64,000 bases of DNA from Poriferisodalis sp965208925 (GTDB lineage Bacteria > Actinomycetota > Acidimicrobiia > Acidimicrobiales > Poriferisodalaceae): NCBI RefSeq assembly GCF_965208925.1, contig NZ_OZ242364.1, forward strand, positions 2,046,001 to 2,110,000. Reading direction: 5' to 3'. This document shows positions 50,895 through 58,984 of this stretch, in pieces; within the stretch, counting starts at the first letter, position 1, and each line of letters starts with the position of its first letter. Made by a program: the position numbers and the translations under genes. The notes under the pieces are model-generated. The model saw nothing but the letters and a program-made list of their open reading frames with translations, had not been told where the DNA came from and made no database searches.

Positions 50895-51004
50895 CAGGCC
50901 AGCACCGCCCACAGCACCAGGCCCAGTGCGACCAGCGACGCGACAGCAACGAGCACGTAGTCGAGCCGGGTGGTGCTGTGCTTGCGATACGGGTCGTACC
51001 CCAC
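50894..51004 (-). CDS. 36-residue single-span membrane peptide
   Basis: Reads GYDPYRKHSTTRLDYVL after the GTG start, then one hydrophobic helix of about 20 residues (VAVASLVALGLVLWAVLA) to the stop. It has a basic juxtamembrane side and ends directly in the membrane helix. GATACT lies 6 nt before the GTG, as in other leaderless genes here. It is coupled to the downstream small Cys/His gene through TGATG. It is too short for homology-free proof. Confidence 0.5.
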   Translation of the reverse strand: MGYDPYRKHSTTRLDYVLVAVASLVALGLVLWAVLA

Positions 51005-51248
51005 TGATGCAGTATCGCCCGGCGCGGCTCGGCCGCGTGGCGTCGGAAATTGCCGGCCTGCTGTGGACGGCCCCGGTGTACGGTCCCCGTCGAGGCTGCA
51101 GTCATGGCCCGCGTGCCGTGATGCAGGCTCAGCAGGCCAGTCGTCACGAGCGCTGCTGTACTGATCGTTGCCCCCAGCGGGCTTCTTCGTCGAATCCGGA
51201 CTGCGCCGCCTAGGTGCCGCGTCCGGTCCGAGCTGCCGGAGGAGGCCC

Positions 51249-52775
51249 ATGCTGGCCACTGCAACGACCGCGACGCTGGTTGGCGTCGACGGTCACGTCG
51301 TCACCGTTGAGGTGCACACCTCGAACGGACTGCCGTCATTCACCATTGTCGGACTGCCAGATGCCGCCTGTCGCGAAGCGCGCGACCGCGTTCGGGCGGC
51401 GGTGCTCTCGTCGGGACTCGACTGGCCCGACAGCCGCGTCACCGTCAACCTGGCACCGTCCGGCCTGCGCAAGGGGGGCGCGGTCCTCGACGTGGCCATG
51501 GCAGTGGCCGTGCTCGCTGTCACCGAGCAGGTACCAGCCGAGTCGCTGCGTGGGAAGGCGTTCCTGGGCGAACTCGGCCTCGATGGTGCCGTCAGGGGCA
51601 CTGCCGGCGTGCTGCCCCTCACCGACGCGCTTCGAGACCACGACGTCGTCGTTGCCTCCGAGGCCTATCACGTTGCGCTCGCAGCAAGTCCGCGAGAAGT
51701 TCACCCGGTTCGCACGCTGGGCCAGCTCGCGTCGGTGCTCGCCGGCCGCGCACCCTGGCCCGATCCGCCGCCGGTTCCGCCGCAGCCGTCCCCCGTACCG
51801 GTGCCCGATCTCGGCGACGTGATCGGGCAGCCCTCCGCTCGACGAGCGGTCGAGGTTGCCGCGGCAGGCGGCCACCACTTGCTGATGCTGGGTCCGCCGG
51901 GCGCAGGCAAGACGATGCTGGCCCGGCGGTTGGTGGGCCTGCTGCCGGAGCTCAACCGGCAGTGCGCTATGGAGGCCACGCGGGTCCAATCGGCAGCAGG
52001 ATTGCCGCTGCCCACCGGCTTGGCCACTCGACCGCTTCTCCGCAGCCCTCATCACACCGCCACGGTGAGCGCGCTGATCGGCGGCGGTACGAATGCGATT
52101 CGCCCTGGAGAGATCTCGCTCGCACACCGCGGCGTGCTGTTCCTCGACGAGCTCGGGGAATTCGCGCCCAGCGTGCTCGATGCCATGCGCCAGCCGCTCG
52201 AGGAGGGCGTCGTTCGAGTGAGTCGAGCGTCAGGAACGTGCTCGTTCCCGACGCGCTTCTTGCTGGTGGCGGCCATGAATCCGTGCCCGTGCGGCCAGGC
52301 CGGGCGGCCGGGTTCATGCCGCTGTTCGGATCTTGCCCGTCGGCGCTACCTCCGGCGCCTCTCGGGACCGCTGCTCGACCGCTTCGATCTCCGCATCCAA
52401 GTGCGGCCGCCCGACCCCGACCATTTGCTCGACGGCATCCGCGGCGAGCCGACCGCCGCAGTGGCCAGCCGGGTGGCGGCGGCTCGCGAGCGGGCCGCGT
52501 CTCGGGGAGTCGAGGCCAATGTCGAGCTGACTGGCCCGCAGCTCGAGCACGTCGCCCCGCTCACGCCTGCTGCCTACGACGCGCTGCGCGAGCGTCTGCG
52601 TGGCGGGTTGCTCAGCGGTCGCGGCTTGCATCGGGTGCGCTGTGTGGCGCTCACGCTGTGTGATCTCGCCGGGGACGAACCGCTCATCGATGCTGAGCGC
52701 CTCGACGAAGCGCTCACGCTGCGCGCCAGCGTCGGCAAGCTGCACGCGCCTGCAGGCGCAGGGGCCGCGCCGTGA
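51249..52775 (+). CDS. ComM/YifB-family Mg-chelatase-like ATPase
   Basis: 508 residues. An N-terminal Lon-protease-like fold without protease function (VDGHVVTVEVHTSNGLPSFT, LAPSGLRKGGAVLDVAMAVA) precedes the AAA+ motor: Walker A LGPPGAGKTMLARR, Walker B GVLFLDELGEF, sensor and Cys motif AAMNPCPCGQ with CRC. ComM is a branch-migration helicase in natural transformation; it is widespread also in species not known to transform. GGAGGAGG lies 4-5 nt before the ATG at 51249. dprA overlaps by 4 bases, supporting a role in handling incoming or recombining DNA. Confidence 0.93.
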   Translation: MLATATTATLVGVDGHVVTVEVHTSNGLPSFTIVGLPDAACREARDRVRAAVLSSGLDWPDSRVTVNLAPSGLRKGGAVLDVAMAVAVLAVTEQVPAESLRGKAFLGELGLDGAVRGTAGVLPLTDALRDHDVVVASEAYHVALAASPREVHPVRTLGQLASVLAGRAPWPDPPPVPPQPSPVPVPDLGDVIGQPSARRAVEVAAAGGHHLLMLGPPGAGKTMLARRLVGLLPELNRQCAMEATRVQSAAGLPLPTGLATRPLLRSPHHTATVSALIGGGTNAIRPGEISLAHRGVLFLDELGEFAPSVLDAMRQPLEEGVVRVSRASGTCSFPTRFLLVAAMNPCPCGQAGRPGSCRCSDLARRRYLRRLSGPLLDRFDLRIQVRPPDPDHLLDGIRGEPTAAVASRVAAARERAASRGVEANVELTGPQLEHVAPLTPAAYDALRERLRGGLLSGRGLHRVRCVALTLCDLAGDEPLIDAERLDEALTLRASVGKLHAPAGAGAAP

Positions 52776-53959
52776 CCGCCGGCGCGATCAGCGTTGAAGC
52801 CAGCACCGCAGAGAAGCGGGCCGAGCTGGGCGCACTGGCGGCGCTGTGTTCGCTGCCCCACATGGGTCCTGCGCGGCTGCGCGGCCTGCTGAGCGGCCGT
52901 GACGCGCTCGAAGCTGTCGAACATCTGCGTGCCGGGCGGGCCGCGGCGCTGGCCGGGCTGCGGTCGTGCCGCGGCGTCGATGAGCCGCTGATTGAGACAT
53001 GGCGGCGACAGGTCGCATCGGCGTTCGAGCGTGCGGCAATCGACGGGCATCCGGTCGGCGCCGACTTGCTCGCCGCGCATGCACGCGAGGGCATCTGGCT
53101 GTGGGTGCCCGCTCGCAGCGATGCATCTGAGATCTGGGAATCAGACCCTGAGCCGCCTGCGTTGCTGTTCGGCCAGGGTGCTGCGATCGATCCCGAGGTC
53201 CGGCGCGTCGGTGTTGTGGGCACACGACGATGCACTGCCTACGGGCGCACAGTGGCACAGCAACTCGGGTCGGGTCTCGCAGTAGCGGGGGTGGCAGTGG
53301 TGTCGGGGCTGGCGACCGGCATCGACGGCATCGCCCAGCGATCAGCGCTCGACGCGGGCGGGCCGGTCATCGGCATCGTCGGCAGCGGGTTGGATCAGGT
53401 GTACCCGACCGCGAACCGGACGTTGTGGGCCGATGTGGCACGGCACGGGACTCTGCTCAGCGAGTACCCGCTCGGCCGGCGCGCTGCACCGTGGCAGTTC
53501 CCGGCGCGCAATCGGATCGTGGCCGCCCTGTGCGAAGTGCTGGTGGTGGTCGAATCGGCTTCCGCAGGCGGCTCGATGTACACCGTGGATGCCGCAGCCG
53601 AGCGCAGCCGGCCCGTCATGGCAGTGCCGGGGCCGATCACCAGCACTGCCTCGGCTGGCACCAACCGGCTCCTCGCCGAAGGATGCGCCCCGGTCTGCGA
53701 CGTGGACGACGTGTTGGCTGCGCTGGGCGAGCCTGGTCGCACCGACGCTGCGTCCGGCAGCCCCGGACTCCCGACGGCGGCGCTTGCGGAAGAGCTCGAC
53801 CGACGGATTCTGGACGAGCTCAGAGCCGGGCCGCGCACACTGGATGAACTGGCGTTGCAGACCGGCGCCGGACTCGGCGAACTGGCGTCATCGCTCGGCC
53901 GCCTGCAGCTGTCGGGCTGGGCCAGCGAGACCGGCGGCTGGTGGGAGACAGCCCGATGA
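52772..53959 (+). CDS. dprA: DNA-processing protein DprA
   Basis: Loads RecA on single-stranded DNA during transformation. 395 residues. N-terminal helical/HhH part (LGALAALCSLPHMGPARLRG), Rossmann-like DprA domain (VGVVGTRRCTAYGRTVAQQL, SGLATGIDGIAQRSALDAGG, GSGLDQVYPTANRTLW, FPARNRIVAALCEVLVVVES, SRPVMAVPGP) and a C-terminal winged helix (LRAGPRTLDELALQTGAGLG, LQLSGWASETGGWWE). The GTG start overlaps the comM stop. It is 15 nt before the first possible xerC start. Confidence 0.95.
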   Translation: MTAGAISVEASTAEKRAELGALAALCSLPHMGPARLRGLLSGRDALEAVEHLRAGRAAALAGLRSCRGVDEPLIETWRRQVASAFERAAIDGHPVGADLLAAHAREGIWLWVPARSDASEIWESDPEPPALLFGQGAAIDPEVRRVGVVGTRRCTAYGRTVAQQLGSGLAVAGVAVVSGLATGIDGIAQRSALDAGGPVIGIVGSGLDQVYPTANRTLWADVARHGTLLSEYPLGRRAAPWQFPARNRIVAALCEVLVVVESASAGGSMYTVDAAAERSRPVMAVPGPITSTASAGTNRLLAEGCAPVCDVDDVLAALGEPGRTDAASGSPGLPTAALAEELDRRILDELRAGPRTLDELALQTGAGLGELASSLGRLQLSGWASETGGWWETAR

Positions 53960-53974
53960 GGGCCTGGCGTCGCC

Positions 53975-54940
53975 ATGGCGGGGCTTGCGAACCGGTGGGG
54001 ACCCCTCGGTACTGTGGTTCTGGTGACTGCGAGTCGTGCGGCTGCGGCGCCGCCGGAGTGGCGAGTCCCCGAATTCGTGCTGTCGCTGACTGCGGCGTCG
54101 GAGTCCACCAAGCGTGCCTACCGCTCCGATCTGCGCCAATTCGCCGAGTGGGCGGCCCGAGCCGGGCTCGACGCACCAGGCGACGTCGGTCGGCGCTGGT
54201 TGCGCCGATACATCGCATTCCTGTCGGTGCGCGGGCTGTCGCGACGCTCGGTGGCCCGCAAGGCGTCCGCGTTGAGGCGTTACTTCGGGTGGTTGGTGCG
54301 CCAAGGCGCCATCGAGGTCGACCCGGCGCTCGGGCTTGCCGCACCGGCCGGCTCGGGACGCTTGCCGCGCGTGCTCGGTGCGGCCGAGGTGTCCGACATG
54401 CTGGGCGACGGCACGGTGCCGGACGATCCGACCGCGCTGCGCGACCGACTCGTGCTCGAGCTGCTCTACGGCAGCGGCTTGCGCGTCGCCGAGCTCTGCC
54501 AGCTCGATCGCGGCGCCTTCCGGCCCGGCAGCGCTCACATCGAGGTGATCGGAAAGGGTGCCAAGCATCGCCGGGTGCCGCTCAGCGAGCCGGCCATGGC
54601 CCTGCTCGCTGCTTGGCGCGACGGCGGCAGCGACGAGTTCGACGGGCAGCGACTGCGCCAGCCGGCCGAGCGCGACCCTGCTGCGCTGCTGGTGAACCTG
54701 CGCGGCAACCGGCTCGGCACCCGGGACGTGCAGCGGATCCTGGATCGCCACGCCGCCACGCCGACCCATCCGCATGCCCTGCGACACACCTACGCCACGC
54801 ATCTGCTGGACGGCGGCGCCGACCTGCGCGTGGTGCAGGAACTGCTCGGTCACGGGCGACTCGCGACCACTCAGATCTACACGCGGGTCAGCAGGGAGCG
54901 CCTCAGGGAGGTGTACGAGTCGGCGCACCCGCGCGCCTGA
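53975..54940 (+). CDS. xerC: Site-specific tyrosine recombinase XerC
   Basis: Resolves chromosome dimers at dif with XerD. Up to 321 residues. N-terminal SAM-like domain (TKRAYRSDLRQFAEWAARAG, ALRRYFGWLVRQGAIEVDPA); catalytic Arg in LLYGSGLRVAELCQL, Lys in GKGAKHRRVPL, HxxR in HPHALRHTYATHLL, His in ELLGHGRLATTQIYTRV and the Tyr in the same segment. The end QIYTRVSRERLREVYESAHP is typical XerC. The true start may be GTG 54023, 7 nt behind TACTGT, which still keeps the whole domain. This is the chromosomal gene of the dprA-rpsB neighbourhood, not a phage integrase. Confidence 0.92.
   Translation: MAGLANRWGPLGTVVLVTASRAAAAPPEWRVPEFVLSLTAASESTKRAYRSDLRQFAEWAARAGLDAPGDVGRRWLRRYIAFLSVRGLSRRSVARKASALRRYFGWLVRQGAIEVDPALGLAAPAGSGRLPRVLGAAEVSDMLGDGTVPDDPTALRDRLVLELLYGSGLRVAELCQLDRGAFRPGSAHIEVIGKGAKHRRVPLSEPAMALLAAWRDGGSDEFDGQRLRQPAERDPAALLVNLRGNRLGTRDVQRILDRHAATPTHPHALRHTYATHLLDGGADLRVVQELLGHGRLATTQIYTRVSRERLREVYESAHPRA
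54010..54015 (+). promoter_or_regulatory. -10 box (TACTGT), possible leaderless start of xerC at 54023
   Basis: TACTGT lies 7 nt before a GTG (54023) in the xerC frame, the same geometry as other leaderless genes here. Confidence 0.4.
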
Positions 54941-55533
54941 CAGCTGCATTCGCTGTTGCGGGAGCGGCAGTTCTGGCTGTCGCAAGCAGCCCGGCATGGG
55001 CGCAGGCTGTGCCTGCGCCGACCGCACCGACGCAGACTGTGCCTGCACAGACGGTGCCGGCGCTTGGTTACATCTGGCCGGTGCACGGCACCGTCGTGGA
55101 CCCGTTCCGGCCGCCGGACGATCCGTACGGACCCGGTAATCGCGGCCTCGAGTTCGTGACGCAGCCCGGCTCGGCGTTCTGGGCTGCTGCCGATGGAGTC
55201 GTCAGCTTCGCCGGGCCCGTGGGAGGGCGACTGCACGTCACGGTGAGCCATCCTGACGGTCTGCGGGTGTCGTACTCCGGGGTCGCGTCGCTTGGTGTGC
55301 GCAGGGGCGAACGAGTGCAGCAGCGACAGCAACTCGGCACCACGGGTGATCGGCTGCACGTCGGCGTGCGCCGGGGCGAGACCTACCTCGACCCGGCTCA
55401 GGTCTTCGGCAGCCGTCGCAGCCCAGGCGGACAGTCGTCGCTTGGCCGCGCTCATCTCATCCCCACGTCGCCCTCCGTGTATCGCCTGCAACTGCGCTGG
55501 TTACACTCCGGCGTCGGCAATGCGGTGCTCTGA
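54937..55533 (+). CDS. M23-family peptidase-like secreted protein, degenerate active site
   Basis: About 198 residues. A clear signal peptide (LTAAFAVAGAAVLAVASSP then AWA-QA) and a Pro/Thr/Gln linker precede an LytM/M23 fold: YIWPVHGTVVDPFRPP, FWAAADGVVSFAGPVGG, LHVTVSHPDGLRVSYSG, RLHVGVRRGETYLDPAQVF. Metal ligands are altered: the usual GHRGVDL is GNRGLEF, and HxH is RLH. It could be a non-catalytic envelope regulator. No ATG, GTG or TTG precedes the signal peptide in frame; CTG 54937, overlapping the xerC TGA as CTGA, is the best start. The downstream GTG 55009 would remove the signal peptide. Confidence 0.75.
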   Translation: MTAAFAVAGAAVLAVASSPAWAQAVPAPTAPTQTVPAQTVPALGYIWPVHGTVVDPFRPPDDPYGPGNRGLEFVTQPGSAFWAAADGVVSFAGPVGGRLHVTVSHPDGLRVSYSGVASLGVRRGERVQQRQQLGTTGDRLHVGVRRGETYLDPAQVFGSRRSPGGQSSLGRAHLIPTSPSVYRLQLRWLHSGVGNAVL

Positions 55534-55546
55534 GGTTCACGCCGAC

Positions 55547-55577
55547 GGAGACCTGGCATTCAGGAGGCCAAGTCTCC
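55547..55577. terminator. Hairpin behind the M23-like gene, before rpsB
   Basis: An 11-bp stem with one mismatch (55547-55557 with 55567-55577) and a 9-nt loop lies 14 nt after the M23 stop. The rest of the 190-bp gap before rpsB holds nothing I recognise; a ribosomal-protein leader could lie here. Confidence 0.45.
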
Positions 55578-55723
55578 CGGAAGCCCGAGTCTGAGTCGGC
55601 GCGTCTCGCCGAGTTCACGATGCCACCGACCATTCACTGACCAGCCGGGGCGACCCCACGGTCGCCGCTGCCCAAGCGGCGTCGTCCCCGGTGCAGAGAC
55701 ACCAACCGTGGGGAGGAGCATTC

Positions 55724-56767
55724 ATGTCCGCTGTTGTGACCATGTCCGACCTGCTCGCCGCCGGCGTGCATTTCGGCCACCAAACCCGACGCTGGAATCC
55801 GAAGATGGAACGGTTCCTGTGGGGCGAACGCAACGGCATCTACATCATCGACCTCCGGCAGACGCTCCAACTCCTCGAAGACGCCTATGCCTACGTGCGC
55901 GACACAGTGGCCCGTGGCGGCACGATCCTGTTCGTCGGCACCAAGCGACAAGCCCAGTATCCGATCCAGCGCCATGCCAATGCGTGCGGCATGCCCTATG
56001 TGAACCAGCGTTGGCTGGGCGGGATGCTGACCAACTTCCGCACAATCCGCGGCCGGGTCACCAAGATGCTCGAGTACGAGCGGATGCGGGCCGCCGGCGA
56101 CTTCGACAACATGCCGAAGAAGGAAGCTCTGCTGCACACCCGTGAGCTCACCAAGCTGCAGCGCAACCTGAACGGCATACGGAACATGGACAAGCTGCCG
56201 GACGCCGTCTTCGTGCTCGACACCCCGAAGGAGCACATCGCCGTGGCCGAAGCCGTCCGGCTGAAGCTTCCGGTGGTCGCCGTCGCCGACTCCAATTCCG
56301 ATCCCGATCCGATCACCTACGTCATCCCCGGCAACGACGACGCCATCCGCTCGACCGAACTGCTGTGTCGGGTCATTGCCGACGCCGCGTTGGAAGGCCG
56401 ATACATGGCCGAGCGCAGCGGCGTGGCGGTGGCACCAGCAGGCGAGCGCTCGCCTACCGAAGAGGCACGCATCGCTGCACAGCAAGCCGAGGCACAGCGG
56501 GCCGCCATGGCCGAGGCCGCGGCTCGGGAGGCCCGCATTGCCGCCGATCAGGCCAAGAAGGCCGCCGCGGCGGCCGCCGTTCCCGACATGCGATCCGCAG
56601 AGGCTCCTGCCGCAGCGGCTGATGCCGGCGGTGACGCAGACCCCGCTGCCGAGGCATCTGCGCCCGACGAACCCGCCAGCGACACGTCTGCGTCCGCCGA
56701 GCCTGCCCCCGAATCCGCCGAGGCCGAGACCCTCGCCCCCTCGTCTGCATCCCAAGGAGCGTCCTGA
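55724..56767 (+). CDS. rpsB: 30S ribosomal protein S2 with long C-terminal extension
   Basis: Core of about 250 residues: VTMSDLLAAGVHFGHQTRRW, NPKMERFLWGERNGIYIIDL, GTKRQAQYPIQRHANACGMP, VNQRWLGGMLTNFRTI and VADSNSDPDPITYVIPGNDD. The product has 347 residues; the last 100 form an Ala/Glu/Gln helix (EEARIAAQQAEAQRAAMAEA) and then an acidic Ala/Pro/Ser tail. GGGAGGAG stands 6 nt before the ATG at 55724. It starts the rpsB-tsf-pyrH-frr-cdsA-dxr-rseP-ispG run. Confidence 0.96.
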   Translation: MSAVVTMSDLLAAGVHFGHQTRRWNPKMERFLWGERNGIYIIDLRQTLQLLEDAYAYVRDTVARGGTILFVGTKRQAQYPIQRHANACGMPYVNQRWLGGMLTNFRTIRGRVTKMLEYERMRAAGDFDNMPKKEALLHTRELTKLQRNLNGIRNMDKLPDAVFVLDTPKEHIAVAEAVRLKLPVVAVADSNSDPDPITYVIPGNDDAIRSTELLCRVIADAALEGRYMAERSGVAVAPAGERSPTEEARIAAQQAEAQRAAMAEAAAREARIAADQAKKAAAAAAVPDMRSAEAPAAAADAGGDADPAAEASAPDEPASDTSASAEPAPESAEAETLAPSSASQGAS

Positions 56768-56768
56768 C

Positions 56769-57575
56769 ATGGCGGCGTTCACAGCAAAGGACGTTCAGGC
56801 TCTGCGCCACGCCACCGGCGCCGGGATGATGGATGCGAAGAATGCGCTGACACGATGCGACGGGGATGCCGACGCCGCGGCCCAGTGGCTGCGCGAGAAC
56901 GGCATCGCCAAGTCGGCGGCACGGGCAGATCGTGACAACAGCGACGGTGTGGTTGTGGCGCGCGTGGTCGACAGCGGAGACGGCGCCGTGGGTGCCGTGG
57001 TGGAGTTGCGCTGCGAGACCGACTTCGTCGCCAAGTCCGACCAGTTCGGGTCCATGGCAGACAAACTGCTGGCCGATGTGATCGCGAGCGGCCCGTCGGC
57101 GGTTGCCGACGCGGCCGCCGCCATCGACGATCTGAAGATCACGCTCAAAGAGAACATCGCAGTCGGCGCGGTGGAGCGTTTCGAGGCTCCCGCCGGCTCC
57201 TGCATCGACGCATACGTCCACCAGCAGAACGGCCGTGGCGTCAATGCTGTACTCGTGGAGATCGAGGGGGCCACGCCGGACGTGGCTCACGATGTAGCGC
57301 TGCACATCGCAAGCAGCCGCCCCACCTACATCCGGCGCTCAGACGTGCCAACGGAGGTCCTCGACCGTGAGCGAGCCACCTTCGAGGCAATCAGCCGGAA
57401 TGAGGGCAAGCCCGAGGCCGCGCTGCCGAAGATTGTCGAGGGCCGCCTGACGGGTTACCTGCGCGAGCACACGCTCATGGAGCAGAAGTTCGTCAAGGAC
57501 GAGAAGCGAACCATCGCCGATCTCGTCGGATCAGCGAACGTGACGCGTTTCGCCCAAGTCGAGATCGGCCGCTGA
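56769..57575 (+). CDS. tsf: Elongation factor Ts
   Basis: Nucleotide exchange factor for EF-Tu. 268 residues: UBA-like N-terminus AKDVQALRHATGAGMMDAKN, the conserved WLRENGIAKSAARADR, core domain VELRCETDFVAKSDQF and C-terminal EQKFVKDEKRTIADLV. ATG at 56769 directly follows the rpsB stop (1 nt), the usual pair. An open frame extends back to 56376 only through the rpsB tail. Confidence 0.96.
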   Translation: MAAFTAKDVQALRHATGAGMMDAKNALTRCDGDADAAAQWLRENGIAKSAARADRDNSDGVVVARVVDSGDGAVGAVVELRCETDFVAKSDQFGSMADKLLADVIASGPSAVADAAAAIDDLKITLKENIAVGAVERFEAPAGSCIDAYVHQQNGRGVNAVLVEIEGATPDVAHDVALHIASSRPTYIRRSDVPTEVLDRERATFEAISRNEGKPEAALPKIVEGRLTGYLREHTLMEQKFVKDEKRTIADLVGSANVTRFAQVEIGR

Positions 57576-57583
57576 GCATCGCT

Positions 57584-58354
57584 GTGGCTGCGGCGGGGAC
57601 CCCGGAGCCGCAGGAGGAAGATCCGCGCCAGCACGCAGCCCGTGAGTGGAAGCGGGTGGTGCTCAAGCTGTCCGGCGAGGCGTTGGCCGACGCCGGAGGG
57701 AACAACGTCAGCGCGGCCGTGGTGGACGCGCTGGCTTCGGAGATTGCTGACGTCTGGACGTCGCTCAAGGTCGATATCGCCGTCGTCGTCGGGGGCGGCA
57801 ACATCTGGCGCGGCATGGCGGGCTCGATCGGCGGCATGGATCGCGCACAGTCCGACCACATGGGCATGCTCGCCACCGTCATCAATGCGCTTGCGTTGCA
57901 AGATGCGCTCGAACGCTCCGAAGTGCCCACCCGCGTGATGACCGCCATCGGCATGGCACAGATCGCGGAGCCCTATATCCGGCGCCGCGCCGTGCGCCAC
58001 CTCGAAAAAGGCCGGGTCGTGATCTTTGCGGCGGGCACCGGCAACCCGTTCTTCACAACCGACACAGCGGCAGCGTTGCGCGCCGCGGAAGTCGACGCCG
58101 ATGTCGTGCTGAAGGGCACACATTCCGGTGTCAACGGCGTCTATACGGCCGATCCGCAGACGGATCCAGATGCTCAGCTCCTCAGCGAAGTCACGTTTCT
58201 CGAAGTGCTGTCCCGGGAGCTGGCGGTGATGGACTCCGCAGCGATCGCCGTATGCAAGGACAACGCCACTCCCATCGTGGTCTTCGATCTCATGACGCAG
58301 GGCAATTTCCGCCGCGTCGTCGAAGGCGAAGCGCTTGGCACGCTGGTGCGCTGA
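57584..58354 (+). CDS. pyrH: UMP kinase
   Basis: Phosphorylates UMP to UDP; hexameric, allosterically regulated by GTP and UTP. 256 residues with an N-terminal extension of about 22. Motifs: RVVLKLSGEALADAGGNNVS, VAVVVGGGNIWRG-like IAVVVGGGNIWRGMAG, MDRAQSDHMGMLATVINALA, GTGNPFFTTDTAAALRA and KGTHSGVNGVYTADPQTD. The start is GTG at 57584, 8 nt behind tsf, so the two are co-translated. Confidence 0.96.
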   Translation: MAAAGTPEPQEEDPRQHAAREWKRVVLKLSGEALADAGGNNVSAAVVDALASEIADVWTSLKVDIAVVVGGGNIWRGMAGSIGGMDRAQSDHMGMLATVINALALQDALERSEVPTRVMTAIGMAQIAEPYIRRRAVRHLEKGRVVIFAAGTGNPFFTTDTAAALRAAEVDADVVLKGTHSGVNGVYTADPQTDPDAQLLSEVTFLEVLSRELAVMDSAAIAVCKDNATPIVVFDLMTQGNFRRVVEGEALGTLVR

Positions 58355-58385
58355 GGGATGACGGCCACCCCCGACAGGTCATCGC

Positions 58386-58391
58386 TACGCT
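58386..58391 (+). promoter_or_regulatory. -10 box (TACGCT) of frr, leaderless
   Basis: TACGCT lies 6 nt before the GTG at 58398, in the 43-nt gap behind pyrH, so frr may have an internal promoter. Confidence 0.45.
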
Positions 58392-58397
58392 GGTCAG

Positions 58398-58964
58398 GTG
58401 AGCGAATTCGCCGCTGAGATCTGTGCGGACGCTCGCGAACGGATGCGCGGCGCTGTCGAACACGCCCGCGGCAACTTCGCCACCGTCCGGACGGGCCGCG
58501 CAACACCAGCGCTGGTCGAGAAGCTTCAAGTCGACTACTACGGCGCAGCCGTTCCGTTGCAGCAGCTAGCGGGATTCTCGGTGCCCGAGGCACGCATGCT
58601 GGTCATCCAGCCGTTCGACCGTGCTGCGCTCGACGCCATCTCCAAGGCGGTGATGGAGTCTGACCTTGGCATCAATCCGTCGAGCGATGGCCATGTCCTG
58701 CGTCTGCTCTTTCCTCCCTTGACCGAGGATCGGCGCAGGGATCTGGTACGCGTGGTGAAGCAGATGGCCGAGGACGGGCGCGTCGCGGTGCGCAATCTGC
58801 GTCGCAGCGCTCGTCACGATCTCGATACGCTCGAAAAGGAGAAGGAGATCTCCGCCGACCAGAAGCGCAGCTTCGAACAGGAGCTCGACGCTGACACCGC
58901 CAAATTCGTCGGAGACATTGATCGGGCGTTGGATGCCAAGGAGCAAGAACTCCTCGAGGTCTGA
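58398..58964 (+). CDS. frr: Ribosome recycling factor
   Basis: Splits post-termination ribosomes with EF-G. 188 residues: ERMRGAVEHARGNFATVRTG, then RATPALVEKLQVDYYGAAVP, LVIQPFDRAALDAISKAV, LGINPSSDGHVLRLLFPPLT and VAVRNLRRSARHDLDTLEKE. These cover both domains at normal length. GTG start at 58398, probably leaderless or coupled to pyrH. Confidence 0.96.
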   Translation: MSEFAAEICADARERMRGAVEHARGNFATVRTGRATPALVEKLQVDYYGAAVPLQQLAGFSVPEARMLVIQPFDRAALDAISKAVMESDLGINPSSDGHVLRLLFPPLTEDRRRDLVRVVKQMAEDGRVAVRNLRRSARHDLDTLEKEKEISADQKRSFEQELDADTAKFVGDIDRALDAKEQELLEV

Positions 58965-58984
58965 CCGAGCAGGTGTAAAGGTAG

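Noticed and set aside
51005..51248. Open frame of about 68 residues in the gap before comM
   Set aside because: Arg/Cys/Ser-rich composition without motifs or a Shine-Dalgarno; the gap more likely holds the comM-dprA promoter (TACGGT near 51079).
53941..54936. Apparent 530-residue fusion ending in the M23-like protein
   Set aside because: Everything before the signal peptide is the xerC gene read in the wrong frame; only the last 198 residues are protein-like.
53975..54940. Phage or island integrase suggesting a mobile element
   Set aside because: Sequence and neighbourhood (dprA upstream, rpsB downstream) fit the chromosomal XerC; no att-like repeats or cargo genes were seen.
55578..55723. 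Small gene or known ribosomal leader before rpsB
   Set aside because: No frame has a start with Shine-Dalgarno and protein-like composition, and I cannot verify a known S2 leader fold by eye.
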